Assembly: GCA_035041965.1 (NCBI GenBank)
Contig: JAPYMA010003031.1
Coordinates: 48,017 to 112,016, forward strand
Length of the DNA: 64,000 bases
Direction: 5' to 3'
DNA from: Anisakis pegreffii
Taxonomy: Eukaryota; Nematoda; Chromadorea; Rhabditida; Anisakidae
A program made the position numbers and the translations under genes. Below are positions 1 through 11,903 of this stretch, one piece after another (within the stretch, counting starts at the first letter, position 1; each line of letters begins with the position of its first letter). Under the pieces are notes generated by a model, which saw only the letters and a list, made by a program, of their open reading frames with translations, did not search any database and was not told the DNA's origin.

Positions 1-1
1 A

Positions 2-222
2 ACGAAAAAAGTTTTATCCGAAGACATGAAACCGTTGAAAACAGCAATGAATCTTGCTGAAGATGCACAAAAAACATTTGAAAACTGGTTTTTCTGCAAG
101 ATACGCCATAAAAGTACTTAGATGTATTGAGATGGGAGGAACTAAGGGTTCGAGAGGAATGGAAATTATTCGATGAGGGCGGTGTAAAAATTCCAGCAAG
201 ACTGTTAACGAATGAAGGGTAA
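2..222 (+). pseudogene. 3' end of an unrecognised gene, frameshifted
   Basis: Two overlapping open stretches on the + strand read like protein. One runs in frame 2 from the window edge to a TAG near 115 and includes AEDAQKTFENWFF. The other runs in frame 1 from about 103 to a TAA at 220-222 and includes REEWKLFDEGGVKIP. A single missing A in the AAAA run near 108-111 would explain the break. The join is too short for an intron. It could be a real deletion (pseudogene), an assembly error, or two chance frames. I do not recognise the family. It ends about 60 bp before the collagen gene, so it would be the upstream neighbour on the same strand. Confidence 0.3.
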
Positions 223-234
223 ACATTGCATTGC

Positions 235-282
235 ATATAAAAAGTTGACTTTGGATGCAATCCAGATGAGTCCCATCCTAGA
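235..282 (+). promoter_or_regulatory. TATA-like element and 5' leader of the collagen gene
   Basis: A TATA-like run (catataaaaag) lies at about 234-246, roughly 40 bp before the collagen ATG at 283. A short upstream ATG at 268 opens a six-codon frame that ends in TGA overlapping the true start. A possible spliced-leader acceptor (tccag) ends at about 267. Whether the leader is trans-spliced cannot be told from sequence alone. Confidence 0.3.
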
Positions 283-1720
283 ATGAACGGCATCAAGGTG
301 ACTGCGTTCGTAGCCGTTGGCTGCAGTGCGTTTGCTGTTTTCACTTGCATCCTCATCGTGCCGTCTCTCTACAAGACCATCAATGAGGTTCTCACCTTCT
401 TTTTCTCACCCGTTTCATTCGGCGCAATTGTAGCGCTCCGATTTTTTCGGTCCCACAAAACGAAGGATCAATCTCCTATAAATTACCTTCCTTTCCGTGA
501 ATGCTCGGCCCTGTCCAACTTCGAGTGTATCATCCGTGAGCGAATCGTCGATGGACAAGTTAAAAATGATGCTACTTGCACTCTTCGAGGTACAGAAAAA
601 GATACGGACCTAAGATATTGTCGCTAGGAAGCTGATTCCATCTTGAGGGTTAGCATTAGTTGGCAGAACGGAACACTGTGATGTATGAAACTAAAGTCAT
701 ACAGTGATCGCATCTTGTACAGTTTGGAAGTGTCGAATTTTGGGTGCAATGAACGATGCTTCAGCTACACGATCAAGTGCTCGATAGTGTTGAGGTATTT
801 CGCGTTGAGACAGATTCAGCATGGAACGAAATGATGACTGTCCAAGTGGGTGTGACACCACCCAGCAAACCACGTCAGAATCCGTTCAATTCCATTTTCC
901 GTTCGAAAAGACAAAACTTCGCCGGTCTCCCAGCGTTTTGCCACTGTGAGCCAATTAAGCGGAAGTGTCCTCGTGGACCACCCGGGCCTCCTGGTGAACC
1001 AGGACCAGCAGGACGTAAGTAAATTTAGTATCTGAATGAAGTCAGTGGGTAGACTCTAAAATACCGTTCATAAAATTCAGCCATTGCGAAAACCTGAAGC
1101 ATTTGCTGCTTAGTTTCTTGGATTAGCTTATTAATGAGAGGTACTTCAAAACATAATCTGCCATTCATATTACAGCTCCCGGAAAAGAAGGACCGAAAGG
1201 AGGTGATATTGTATTTATCCGTGGAAAAGATTCAAATTGCCCTGTCGATACATCATGTGTAAAGTGCCCACCTGGACCACCAGGCCCGAAGGGACCCGAT
1301 GGACCACCAGGAACACCTGGACCGAATGGTGAACCAGGTCCACGTGGACCTGGTTCAGTCGGTCCAGGACCACCAGGTCCACCTGGATCTCCTGGAGAGC
1401 CAGGAGCGCCTGGCTCTAAAGGACCATCTGGACCACCTGGCCCCCCTGGTAAGCCCGGCAGAGCAGGTAAAGGGAGACGCGGTCCGAAAGGACCAACAGG
1501 ACCGCCAGGACCACCAGGCAAGCGAGGACCAAATGGTGAGAATGGATCGCCTGGAGGGGTTGGCGCTCCAGGTGCACAAGGAAAGCTCGGAAAAGCAGGA
1601 TCACCTGGACAAAACGGAAGTTCAGGCTCAGGTGGTATCGGTGGAAAGTCTGGAAAGGATGGTCTCTACTGTCCTTGCCCTCCTCGTGCGAACGGACGGC
1701 GTTTTATCATGACTCATTAA
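283..1720 (+). CDS. cuticle collagen, three exons, 299 aa
   Basis: Structural protein of the nematode cuticle. Exons 283-387, 765-1014 and 1176-1720 join in phase to 299 codons plus TAA, the usual length of the family. The N-terminus is a hydrophobic signal-anchor (about residues 5-30). A basic furin-type site, RSKR, at residues 81-84 is the usual processing site (homology box A). Cysteine clusters follow the nematode pattern: [10 protein letters not shown] at about 94-103, then [10 protein letters not shown] after a short Gly-X-Y block, then the long Gly-X-Y domain with short interruptions, and CPC near the C-terminus. The splice at 1014/1176 keeps the Gly-X-Y register (GPAGPPGKEG). The protein is secreted, cleaved, trimerised and cross-linked. 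The col number cannot be assigned from sequence alone. Confidence 0.93.
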
Positions 1721-2201
1721 GAACTAAAAAATTACCCCAACATTCCTTTCCGGAAGTAACATAGACCAATTTCTCATTTTTTTCGTCTTCTATTCTAAAA
1801 CTTAATCTTTCAATGATACATTTGTCAAATAAACTTGAACGTGGCCCAGCTGTTTCTCCATTCAATGAACTGACGCGCTCAACAAAACGAAAATGTTGTT
1901 GACATTCGAATGATGCATACATACATGCACCACCAAACGTGCTTACATTGTTGTGTAGGAGCACCATCACAATTCCAACTTCACTGAACATATGCATGTG
2001 CCTAATCCAGCAACAGGCTATAGGGTATATAATTTAAACAGTTCAAACAGTCAAGGCCACGAATAATTCGAAGTCAAAGCTTGCACTCTCACTTTCTTTC
2101 ATCTTAATGTCATGACTCGAATCTGGTTTCATCATCAAAACACTTTTGCACAAAACTATTTCATTTTTATTGATGCACGTAGTTGAATCACACCAACAAG
2201 T
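1721..2201. other. intergenic, collagen 3' side / ENPP-like 3' side
   Basis: The two flanking genes converge here. AT-rich sequence with AATAAA-like words on both strands. I see no conserved coding frame; the open frame at 1707-1997 (-) shows no family features. Confidence 0.5.
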
Positions 2202-5200
2202 TTACAACACAAAAAATATCCTTAAGAGAAGAAAAAGAGCAATACAATAATGCAGATATAAGGACGAATCAACAAAATTTGCACCGCTTCTGTTACTGCT
2301 CACAGACTTTATTCGGGTGAGTGCATCTTCAACGAAGATGTCGTCAACATTTGTGAAATTGCCGAACGATGGAGTACATTTGATTTGCAGCACTGCACAT
2401 ATCAACTCGTATAAATCGACTAAATTTGTTGGTCCTTTCCTCATACCCGATCGAAATACTGAAATGGACGTCGATTAATAATGTATAAGTCAATGACTTG
2501 AATCGTTCCACAATTGAACTATCCTCAAAGCAACCAGCATGTCATATCTGCCGTAATTTTTTTGCCATTACAAGATCAAATCGAATGATGAAAGATTGCA
2601 CGTACTCGGACCAAATGCGAGAAGGATGCCGAGCATGTCTGGATATTCGTTATTGTAGCCACTTAAACCCTTACGATGAACTGTTTCCGATGGTCGAGGA
2701 AGTTGCTTCTGCTCATTTGCCTCAAAGCATTCGAATTATGAATCACACGTGGAAGTGGTATTTCGAATATATGATCTAAAACAGCTGCTGCAGTTGAAGA
2801 ATTGGAGGTCAGCTGATGATCAATTTTAAGAGTGTTTCAAGTTGATTCAACGGAGGACGAACTGTGTAAATAGCGTATCCGGGTGTTGCGATAAGGACAA
2901 GATCAGGAATCACATCACATCTGTGATAAAAATACCACGAAGGAATATCACCGATATTCTTAGCCGTATAGTAAACCTTAACGTTTGGTATTGGTGACGA
3001 GTAGCGGAGTTGAGTGTATATCTGCAATCAGTCAGAGTTCTAACTGAATAAGTGAAACTGCGATCGAATAAGCACGCAGCATTTTTATTCGGCACCGATG
3101 CAATTACAAATACCTGATGTGTTCTACCCGGGAAGGGTATTATCTGCTTCAGAGCGCCGAATCCAACCGTAAGGTTTACTAATTCCATTGGAACGAAGTG
3201 ATCCAAATAGCGAACGTTTTGTTGTGGTACATCAATGTAGCCATGTGGTGATACAACAAGCATGTTCAAATCAATTCGGTCACGAACTTGTGACTGCAGT
3301 CGTTCGAGAACCTCAAAAATAGTTGTGATGGTAAGATGAGAATCTATTCTGTCGTAAAGCAATTCATCATATGGCAAAATGCAGTATATCATTGATTCAC
3401 CTGTGTGAATTTCTCGATCTCCTCTGATTTGCTGTAGCGAATGTTCTGTGGTCCAAAGCGTTCGATATGCTCTCGAATCTTGACATGATTTACCATCACC
3501 AAATCATGTGTCCTGTAATGGCACTTCTTCATTGCAACGTTCACGTCTTCGATTGGAATTAAATGACAAATAATATGATCACATCGACACCGAACAGCAA
3601 ATGAACCATTCTTTTGACGTTCAGAGAAATCATTCTTTAGTTCCCTTTATTGATCTCCGTCTGGCAACAATACTGCTGTCATCAAGCTTTAGGAAGCAGT
3701 CTTGATAGTGGTTCACTTGTGATAGATTTTGTGATTATAGCATGAAACTCAAAACAATTCGTCCAAGAAGTCATTTTCAGGAACTTACTCAAGTTCAGCC
3801 TATCATACTGAAATTAAGCGCATCAAAGAGTTAAGCAGGAAAAAATTCACGTTATGTGCTGAAGTTGGTTGCTTACCTAGTTGCCTCGATTATACGTTTT
3901 ACATTCACAATGCTATCAAGACCAGATTCATCGGGTGCTTCACAAATTGATGGTGAAGGTCTCCATCGGACCTGAAAATGTTATATTTGGAGGGATCATT
4001 TCCAACGAGCTTTGCTGACGACTCGTTCGTTATCTGTCACGAAAACGAGCGTATTTCATTGAAACGTCGAAACTCTCATATGACCGCATTCCCAAGCAGC
4101 TTATTACGTAATGTGAGCAGCAGGCGATTTGAGTGAAATTCATTAGAAAATTTACATCTGACTATAAGCGTTTTACCATTAAGCCTTTTCAGGTCTCAAG
4201 CTTGATTTTTCCTTGTCCATGCTTGAGACTATCATGAAAATGTATTGCCTGTATTCAATCTCAGCATTGCTAAGTGATTTGTGCATTGATTTCACTCACC
4301 TTACATTCAGGAAAAAAGAATAGCGCACTCGGTATTCCAGCTTTTTGTGCCGTCACATAAATTGGTTCATACTTCCACCAAATATCCCTGATGTAGTCTG
4401 ATGGCGAATGAAACGCCGAGAAGATATTGCCGGTATCTTGATTGTATATTTGCTCACCGACTAATCCATGCACATGTGGGAGTAAGCCTTCAATATGGAT
4501 CACAATCACGTTTCACCAAACAGCTATTCAAGCAATGAAATATGAAACGAACAAAGCAAAGTCACTACCATTTAGAAGGCGTACTCATGTGACATAATCA
4601 ATCAGTTAAGAAGGTTTCTCTAACAAGACGCCTCGCTTACCTGTCATTAGAGTCTGCCTATTCGGAATTGGTAAAGTAGGAAATTCAGGATACAAAAGAG
4701 TCGACCATACACCACTTGTTTGAAATGTTCTTAAGTTTACACAACAATTAATCAGCGAAATGGCGGCGAAAAAAAAAGTTGAATAGAATCAAAGTTGCGT
4801 TTAGTCGCAATAAATAGCGTAGGATTTAAAATCACTTTAAAATGCACGCTTCAATCAGTCACTGCTATGGACATATGAGGCACTAGTTAAGTGATTAAGG
4901 CACTCAAGTGAAGTGCTTCAAGCAAATACTCTGAAAACGCAGAACGGTTGTCGATAATATTCCATTCCCTCACAGCGATTCATTCGTATCTGTCTCAAAA
5001 ATTCCACTAAATCAGAAGAAGCTCAAGCTGAGTGATTCAGTGTGCCAAATGGAAACTTGCAAATTTCATGATTTCATGAAGTGAACTAAATAACCTGAAG
5101 CCAGGTAGATGACTGAATTTATGATATTGGCTACCAGCAAGTCCTTCAGCAATAATGACGAGTAGCTTCTGCGAGGTAACGAGTGTTGAGTGAATGAGGC

Positions 5201-5279
5201 AAATGAGAAGCAATGCTTGATATGGCACTGAAGATGATGAAGTTCGATTGAACAGCATGTTTTGGGCATTCAATTGCAT
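2202..5279 (-). CDS. ENPP-family protein lacking the catalytic residues (465 aa, nine exons)
   Basis: Exons on the minus strand: 5279-5095, 4729-4641, 4487-4300, 3971-3877, 3512-3401, 3311-3114, 3021-2863, 2720-2606, 2458-2202. All phases agree and give 465 codons plus stop. An N-terminal hydrophobic segment (about residues 21-34) and a hydrophobic C-terminal tail suggest a secreted or membrane-tethered protein. The order of family blocks is that of type I phosphodiesterase/nucleotide pyrophosphatases: LLVIIAEG, FPTLPIPNRQTLMTG, LLPHVHGLVGEQIYN, EPIYVTAQKAGIPSALFF, ERFGPQ, LVVSPHGY, GLSGYNNEYPDM, LAFGPIF. The seven catalytic or metal positions (D,T,D,H,D,H,H in active enzymes) read E45, P82, R199, E203, P245, H246, S362, so only one is kept. 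I infer a pseudoenzyme with a preserved fold, not a decayed gene: the frame is intact across nine exons. Exon 5 could instead begin further upstream, because the frame stays open to about 3644. Confidence 0.82.
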
Positions 5280-8200
5280 GACTTGATCACATATTGATCA
5301 TGGTTTCATTTTGAAGCAGATCATAAGTGCTGATTCTGCAATACTCTTATCGTTGCTTTTAATAGCTTTAAGTTTCAATCAACCGTGATAACGTTTGTCC
5401 AATAAGTGACTGGTGGTGACTCGCTACGACAATCACTATATCATCGCCAACTATGGCAAAAATGAAAAGTATTAAAAACGTTTGCAATATTTGAAAATTG
5501 AAGCCGATTTTATACGCATCAATAGATTATAGACGCATACCGATACAAACGTGCAGACGTATTCGAACAAAACGGTAAGTATGAAGTCGTCAATCGAAAA
5601 GCATAAAATTTAAGTGCTTCTTCAATCAACCCACTCACCCGTCGCTATCATTGCTCATTTGTCATAAGCAATCGCTTGAAAACTTCAATAAAATTCTCAA
5701 CAACGCCAAAAACGTTCGTCTTCATAATTTATTTCATTTTTCTAATACCAGCGCATTCATCACAGTAAAACAGCTTCAATGCACATCCATCACATGAAAG
5801 GACGTCTTATTTGGGTAAGTTTGTGGAGAAACTAATTGCTGAGCATAATTGATACGAGGATAGTGCATGAAAACGAATCTGCGCAAACGATTGTGTATTT
5901 GACAAGTAACATAGATCATTAGTGAAGCGGAACGCCGATTCGATTCAATTATTGTGCATTCGCTAGGTTTATTTCATCTGAACATGTAAGCATAATTGCT
6001 CATGCAAATAACTACTTACAAAACGCATTCAGGCCTCATTATTGTCTCGTACATCGCATTAAGCGTTGTAATTACGCATAAGAACTCGCATTTCTGACTG
6101 ATTCTTATCAACTTTTTATCTTGACATATTGTATTCCGGAAATACTCAATGCTTTTTGGAACCGAATTTCAAAAATTACTGATGGTTGTTATATTCCACG
6201 CAACCTACAGACGACGCAATTCGTGACCACTACGATGAAAGTCCTTGCGGTTTTAATAACACTGGAATAAATGTCATCTTCACTGCAGATCCGTTGAGGA
6301 TAACAGCGATAAGTGGCTATAATAGTCAGATGAAATCAAAACTGCACAATGAGTGAGGGCTCTGAGTTGAGATTACGAAATATCGCTAAAGAGTGATGAG
6401 GATCAATCAAATCGAATATTCATATAGCCCTTTTATTAATGACCACAACAGCTAGTCATTGGATTAAGCACTCCTATCAACATATTACACTTGATATTAC
6501 ATCATCCTTCATTCACCACATGATTAATATTGTTGCTTGGTGAGTGTATAAACTCAATAACGGATATGTTTCTGAGATAATGGATGACTCTGTAAGAATG
6601 CTGCGTTCACGCTTATTGACAATATTTAGATTGATACATTCGCCCAGAGACGAACGCTGAATGATATGTTGATATGCACGTTAACGAAATCTCTCGTCAA
6701 AATGTCATGGCTAAGAGCTTTAAAAGTTTTCGGATTATGAGGATTTTTAAGCGAACGCTCAGCGCTCATGATCGCGAGGAGCCTAATTTCTAGTCGCATC
6801 TTCCATCATATTATATGTAATACGTTTTTGATAAAACACAAGCAAAATATAGCGTTTGTTATCAGAAGGACTTGACCACCTGAACAAGTTTGCTTAAAAA
6901 ATACGTTTATACGAAGAATAATAGGATTAGGATTAATTAAGAGAATGAAAGCGATGAATATCATCATCACTTGAGAGAAGTGTTTATGTGCTCGTATCGA
7001 ATGGCATTCAAATATTACGCGATGTGTTAGCGTTATGCAACCATGATTTCGTGTTGGCTGCCTTTGTAGAAATATTATCGCAAATGATGTGTTGCATTAA
7101 GGAGTCTTTTGGGGATAATCTCTTTACGATTGTTCACACTCCTCAATGACCCACTCATTCGCTCAAGATAACCCAAACTCGAAGCATTCTACAGTTTCGT
7201 GTCCATTTTGCAACAAAAATGGCAACTTGATGGTTTTTTTTGCCTTTCCAGTCTGATTTGCTACTGAGAACTTCACAATAATCATCAAATGGCTCAGAAT
7301 AATCAGACTTTCCACAAACGTCAAATCAGCATGATAACCGTTTGTTTTAGAGACATAAATTATATCGTATGCATTACAAACAAAAACTAGTCGCCATGGC
7401 AACAGAGAAGCTCTTAAATTTTCACCGGGAAACGATATCAGCCATGGCTGAAAATGAAACGGTAATGACACTTCAAGATAAATGAAAGCCACCAAATGAA
7501 AGTTGCCTGAGTTCATCATAACTAACATGTCGTCGATGTGTGTCGCCATAAACAGCAAAGATGACAACAGTTTGCTTAAAGATGTTGCAATTCGCATAAT
7601 TAGTCTTATGTTGTGGTCAATTCTGAAATCAAATTCAATTTTGCCTTCTCACTTCAGTGACGCACTGATTCATGGATGAGTGAGTGAATGGATGTCTTCA
7701 AGCCATCCATCCATCCACAGTCCACAATGCATTATTCCTTTGACTATTATATTATCTGCTCTACTCAATGCTTTCACGCATACTAGTCTACCTCATTTTT
7801 TGTTCAGTATTCATCAAGCATTCTCATTTTAGCATCTTTACTTGTATGTTGCAAGCAACGGGCAACTTCAGTGACCCCGTAGCTGCTCTCCCGTCCCTAA
7901 TATTTTCAAGGCAAGCACATTTTCGAAACGCGCGGTTGTAAATTTCTGACACGATTTTGCCGGTTCTCAATTTTTCTTTGCCCGCACCAAATAAATCGGC
8001 GCTATCACAACAAAATCGATAAAAGATAAAATGAAAAACCTACTAGTTTATCTACTAGCTGCAAATGCAAAATAAATTGATCAAACTCGAATCGTCGATC
8101 TGAGGTGAAAATAAGAACAACCTGTTATGACCTAGAACAATCCTGTGAACCTTCCATTGTTCCAACGTCTCCTCGATCTAAATCATCGCAAAAGCAAGGA

Positions 8201-9278
8201 TTTCAACCTATGAAGATGATGGAATCAAATCTGGAAGAGAGCGACGAAAAGATTGATCGAATTGCTTGAAGTAGTGGGTACGGCAATTGTGAAGAAGGAT
8301 GAAGGGAGGAAACGAAGTCGACTGACGAGTAGATGGGCGAAAGAAGCGCAACGCTAAACAAGGTGAACGAAGCAGAAGTAAATTAGCGATTGAACTGAAT
8401 GCTTTCATTGCAAACTTCAACAACTCCAACCGTGAAAATTGATGCAAATTGGGGAAGTGAATCGAAGCATCAAAACCTATTATATTTGTGTCTGCAGCGA
8501 AAAGATGCTGATGAAAACACGATAATCGGCGTTTAATTGCGCTTTTGCGTAGTTGAAGTTGAAATATTTACAGTGCAAATGTTCCTGAAATTACGCCTCC
8601 TTTTCCAATGTTGTAGCGAGCAGTTTGTTTAGGAAACACAATTGAGAAGACTTATAACCTCAAATAGATTTCTGCTAATATAATTGATATTTGAATGTGT
8701 TTATGTGGTAGAATTCCGAGCAGATAACATATCCACTTAACACAATGTGTTCATTAAAGTGAATATGATATGAGACAATGCAAATTCATCGCCAACAACA
8801 CATCATCACTGGTGTTGTACTGACCAAAACAAAAGATGTAACCAAGCGAGTTCATCATAAACTTTGTGGTAAACCAATCGTTAAGCCATTCTAGACGCCT
8901 ACTCACCTACAATTTATCATTGAGCATCGCATCTCTTTGAATATTTCTCATCAATTCGCTAGTGCATAAATTTCGATATGTACAATACTCTGATCAGTTC
9001 TTATGATTTCAATGGTGAAAAATATGGGAGAAAATCATCAATTCCACATGTTTCGAGGTCTTCTTGCGCAAGAAATTTTATTCGTATATATTAAAAAAAA
9101 CAAGAAAAGAAGAACATTTAACAAGGATTCAACTCGCTGTCTTCTTATAATCATCGTAATTACATATTCTTCGTCATTCGCACTTCAATGAATAATTTCA
9201 TCAAAGACACGATTCGTATTCTGATACAAAACAGGATCGTTGGGATGCATCGAAGCAAGATAGAATGTCCAATAGGAT
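5280..9278. other. about 4 kb with no supported gene
   Basis: AT-rich sequence. Open frames at 7163-7597 (-) and 8208-8447 (-) have no family features or convincing splice context. A short (ATCC)n run lies at about 7702-7716. A + strand stretch at about 7150-7240 encodes CPFCNKNGN, reminiscent of the start of a zinc knuckle, but no second half follows. Nothing else is recognised. Confidence 0.5.
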
Positions 9279-10129
9279 TTAGCGTTTTGAGAGAGTTTGC
9301 GTGAAGAAAAACTGATCCAAATCACCGTAAACACACCTGAGGAAGAGAACCTCATATAAATTTGAATTGGTTGGTTGTCCTCTCAGTTGGACAACGCAAT
9401 TTTGAATGAATGCCAAGCAGTCCGCTGGAGGCACATCTCGAGGTGAAGTTGCGGCTCGATACTGCAAGAGTGCTTGATCTAAAGGAAGATGATTGATTAG
9501 TTTAACCGTTAGCAATTAAAATATATCCTTCTTTCAATTCATCCTTCAACTCCACTTAATGCAAAGGGATATCGAGCGATCAAGTGCAGCTCGTAAAAGA
9601 GCACGAACTGATCATAATCATGTGAGCACTCAACGAATCGTGCAATCAAATGAGTTCGAGACAGTGCAGAAAAATGAAGGTGAATCTTTCGAGTGACTAA
9701 GAAGTAAGAAGAAATTGAAAAGCAAAAGGGAAAAAGTATCGATCAATGTTAGATATAAGCAATCATGCATACTTTGTAAGCAGGCATTCGTTTGTCTGCG
9801 ACAGTCTTGAGTCGATACCATGTCTGAAGCAGACATCCTCATGATCGAATTAACAAATGCCTCAATATTGGACAACCTAATTAAAGAATTCAGCTGGCAG
9901 TTTCGTGCCGTATTGATCGAGAACAGCCACCTAATGTAATTTTTCACACTGATAATAGGTAGATCAACGTTTTACTGTGAAACACTCAATGGAGATATCC
10001 GTTTGTTTTTTTTGGAATGGGCGGTTGTGAATCACTTTTATTACATGCAAATATTTCAAGCAAAATCTCACCAAAACTGCATATGAGTAGGCATGTAATT
10101 CCTGTCAGCAGCAGTAAACGAGAATTCAT
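9279..10129 (-). CDS. small secreted cysteine-containing protein (downstream paralogue of a tandem pair)
   Basis: Minus-strand exons: 10129-10072, 9876-9773 and 9478-9279 (TAA). The first encodes a classic signal peptide, MNSRLLLLTGITCLLICSF, with a TTTTTTCAG acceptor 21 nt before the ATG (10151-10150) that could take a spliced leader. Exon 9876-9773 ends in DCRRQTNACLQ. The last exon carries ADCLAFIQNCVVQLRG and FLRCVYGDLD. The same blocks occur in the gene at 11.9-13.0 kb, with the same intron phase before the last exon. The phase of the signal exon (1) does not fit the second exon (needs 2), so a small exon is missing or the second exon starts elsewhere; the open frame extends 5' of 9876 to include NCQLNS. 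I do not recognise the family. The role is probably extracellular. Confidence 0.5.
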
Positions 10130-11295
10130 AATTGCTCGAAGTAAACACTCTGAAAAAATTGATTCTTGAAACGTTATGTTCGATTATTATTACATAACAT
10201 CGATAGACATTGCGAATCAGTAAAACATTTTCCTGAATCGATAGTATCTATCGATAGAATATACTGAAAACCAAATTTTCTCGATTAGACGTATACAGGT
10301 TTCAGCTCACACAGCTTGAGCTCATTCCTATTATATCACTGATGTTCAAAAATGCAAATTATGCTACCAAATCCACCTCATGAGAGTTTCCGTGAGCAGC
10401 TAGAATTCAACAAATCGCTATGCCGGCAAAACAGCTACATGAACATGGAAATTAATACGTAGCACTAACATGAAGAGTGTTTGTGTGATGACAAGTGTGT
10501 GATAGAAATCAAGATTCTGATGCTCTTTTATGCGCTCTGTCGGTATTTTTGCATGCCTTCGTTTACGATATTGCACATGCTCACAGTGTACATTTTAATA
10601 ATTTGCATATTGTTATAGCCGTTTCTTTATTCTCATTGTACGGTTCGCCAGCAAAAACGACACTTGATTTCATGATGACATTGCAAAGGACATTTTCGCA
10701 ACCACACAGTGATAAACAAGTTGTGCTTCATTGCAATAATTATTATCAATCATCATCAATAAAATCTGTTATTGCATTTAAAATCGCGGAATAAGCGTAG
10801 TGATGAAAAAGTATTAGCAGCTTTAATGTTAGCAGCATCTAGTCTCGAGCGGATCTTCCCAGCTCTAGTTGGCATATCGGAATGTTCGATCTGTTCTAAG
10901 TTCGATACTCTTGTCAAAGCAATCTTCGTAATTAAACTCTTCCATAAAGGTGCTTATCTAGAAATAATCTCAGAATTGTTAAGACATGCTAACGTAGGAT
11001 GTTCACAGTAACGTAGGATGTTCAATAATTCTATGCTCTGAGATACCGTAGTCATATAATGAACACATTCAAAGGTCATCGATCAAATTGCCACGTTCCC
11101 ATTGCAGCAAGATTCCAGCTGTGTAAAAAACGTGAGTCTTTTCATCCAGAACCGTTGTCAGCAATTTGATGTGTATCGTTGATGAATGGTGAATTTGTCG
11201 TAAACATTTTCAAGGATTCTTTATTGATGCAAACGGAGAACAATATAAAGTTCATCAGAATCGAAGAGATAAAACAAATGATTATCGTTTATAAG

Positions 11296-11606
11296 GAATA
11301 ATAACAGATAATTGGATAATAGATACAAGCCGGATCATAGCCTGGCTGAGGCTCACAACATTAATGCTATTGGTACACCACTCGGTTTCAAGCAAAACTT
11401 TCCTCCGCGAACGGGAATCGAACCCGCGACGTACCAATTACCGGTTGGGGCTCTACCTCTGAGCTACCGCGGAGACCGTTCAGTCTCTGCCGAGTGGTTG
11501 CGTTAAGATCGCAATCAGTTCTTCAGTGCACACAATGCGAAAACTGATCTGATGAGCGTCAAACGCTACAATCAGTATCTATTATCCAATTATCTGTTAT
11601 TATTCC
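11296..11606. repeat. repeat unit bounded by a 32-bp inverted repeat
   Basis: A 32-bp sequence at about 11297-11328 (ggaataataacagataattg...) returns as its exact reverse complement at about 11575-11606. It encloses the left arm of the larger palindrome, including a minus-strand tRNA-like sequence. The pattern resembles terminal inverted repeats of a non-autonomous element, or a relic of the event that made the palindrome. Confidence 0.6.
11404..11473 (-). tRNA. tRNA-like sequence, left arm (Thr GGU-like, probably not functional)
   Basis: 70 nt on the minus strand fold into a 7-bp acceptor stem (TCCGCGG/TCGCGGA), a 4-bp D stem (GCTC/GAGC), a T arm with loop TTCGATT, and a shortened anticodon stem of about 4 bp with loop CCGGTAA. 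The A box (TAGCTCAGAGG) and B box (GGTTCGATTCC) match the Pol III promoter consensus. The loop would give anticodon GGT, but position 33 is C instead of the near-universal T, and the anticodon stem is weak. I therefore favour a tRNA-derived repeat head over a working tRNA. Confidence 0.5.
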
Positions 11607-11742
11607 TTATGTTATCGTGATCGCGGGTAGATCAGTTCGCTCTGATTGTAGCGTTTGACGCTCATCAGATCAGTTTCGCATTGTGTGCACTGAAGAACTG
11701 ATTGCGATCTTAACGCAACCACTCGGCAGAGACTGAACGGTC

Positions 11743-11812
11743 TCCGCGGTAGCTCAGAGGTAGAGCCCCAACCGGTAATTGGTACGTCGCGGGTTCGATT
11801 CCCGTTCGCGGA
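11743..11812 (+). tRNA. tRNA-like sequence, right arm (identical copy, opposite strand)
   Basis: Identical in sequence to the copy at 11404-11473 but on the + strand, so the two face each other's mirror position within the palindrome. The same acceptor, D and T arms, A and B boxes, and the same odd anticodon loop (CCGGTAA) are present. Flanking sequence is shared too, which places it inside the repeat and not as an independent tRNA gene. Confidence 0.5.
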
Positions 11813-11903
11813 GGAAAGTTTTGCTTGAAACCGAGTGGTGTACCAATAGATTATCGTTTAATTAAAAAAAATAAACAAACAGCACAACAATCATGCATTT
11901 TCA

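Larger units (their letters stand above)
11366..11850. repeat. long palindrome (foldback repeat) with a tRNA-like sequence in each arm
   Basis: The left arm (about 11366-11573) and the right arm (about 11642-11850) are nearly identical reverse complements of about 205 bp, separated by a spacer of about 70 bp. From the outside inwards each arm has the block TTGGTACACCACTCGGTTTC, the tRNA-like sequence, then CTGCCGAGTGGTTGCGTTAA and CAATCAGTTCTTCAGTGCAC. A third, shorter relative lies near 38.13-38.25 kb, so this is a dispersed family. A SINE-like or foldback element derived from a tRNA is the best reading. It lies in the spacer between the two paralogous cysteine-protein genes. Confidence 0.8.

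Noticed and set aside
1165..1712. Several open frames on both strands inside the collagen exon
   Set aside because: Shadows of the Gly-X-Y repeat; the true frame is fixed by the three-exon join.
2498..2779. 93-codon plus-strand frame
   Set aside because: Antisense to ENPP-like exon 8, whose splice sites and family motif fit far better.
7150..7260. CPFCNKNGN on the plus strand, possible Nanos-type zinc finger
   Set aside because: Only the first CxxC half is visible; no second cysteine/histidine half was found nearby.
7163..7597. 144-codon minus-strand frame
   Set aside because: No recognisable domain, no splice or leader context, and an odd composition; probably chance in AT-rich DNA.
10772..11011. 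79-codon plus frame and a matching open minus frame
   Set aside because: Both strands are open over the same 200 bp, with no family or splice evidence; considered as a missing exon of the cysteine-protein genes but the sequence does not match their blocks.
11312..11506. Open frame with PRTGIEPATYQLPVGALPLS
   Set aside because: It is a translation through the reverse strand of the tRNA-like sequence in the palindrome, a well-known source of false proteins.
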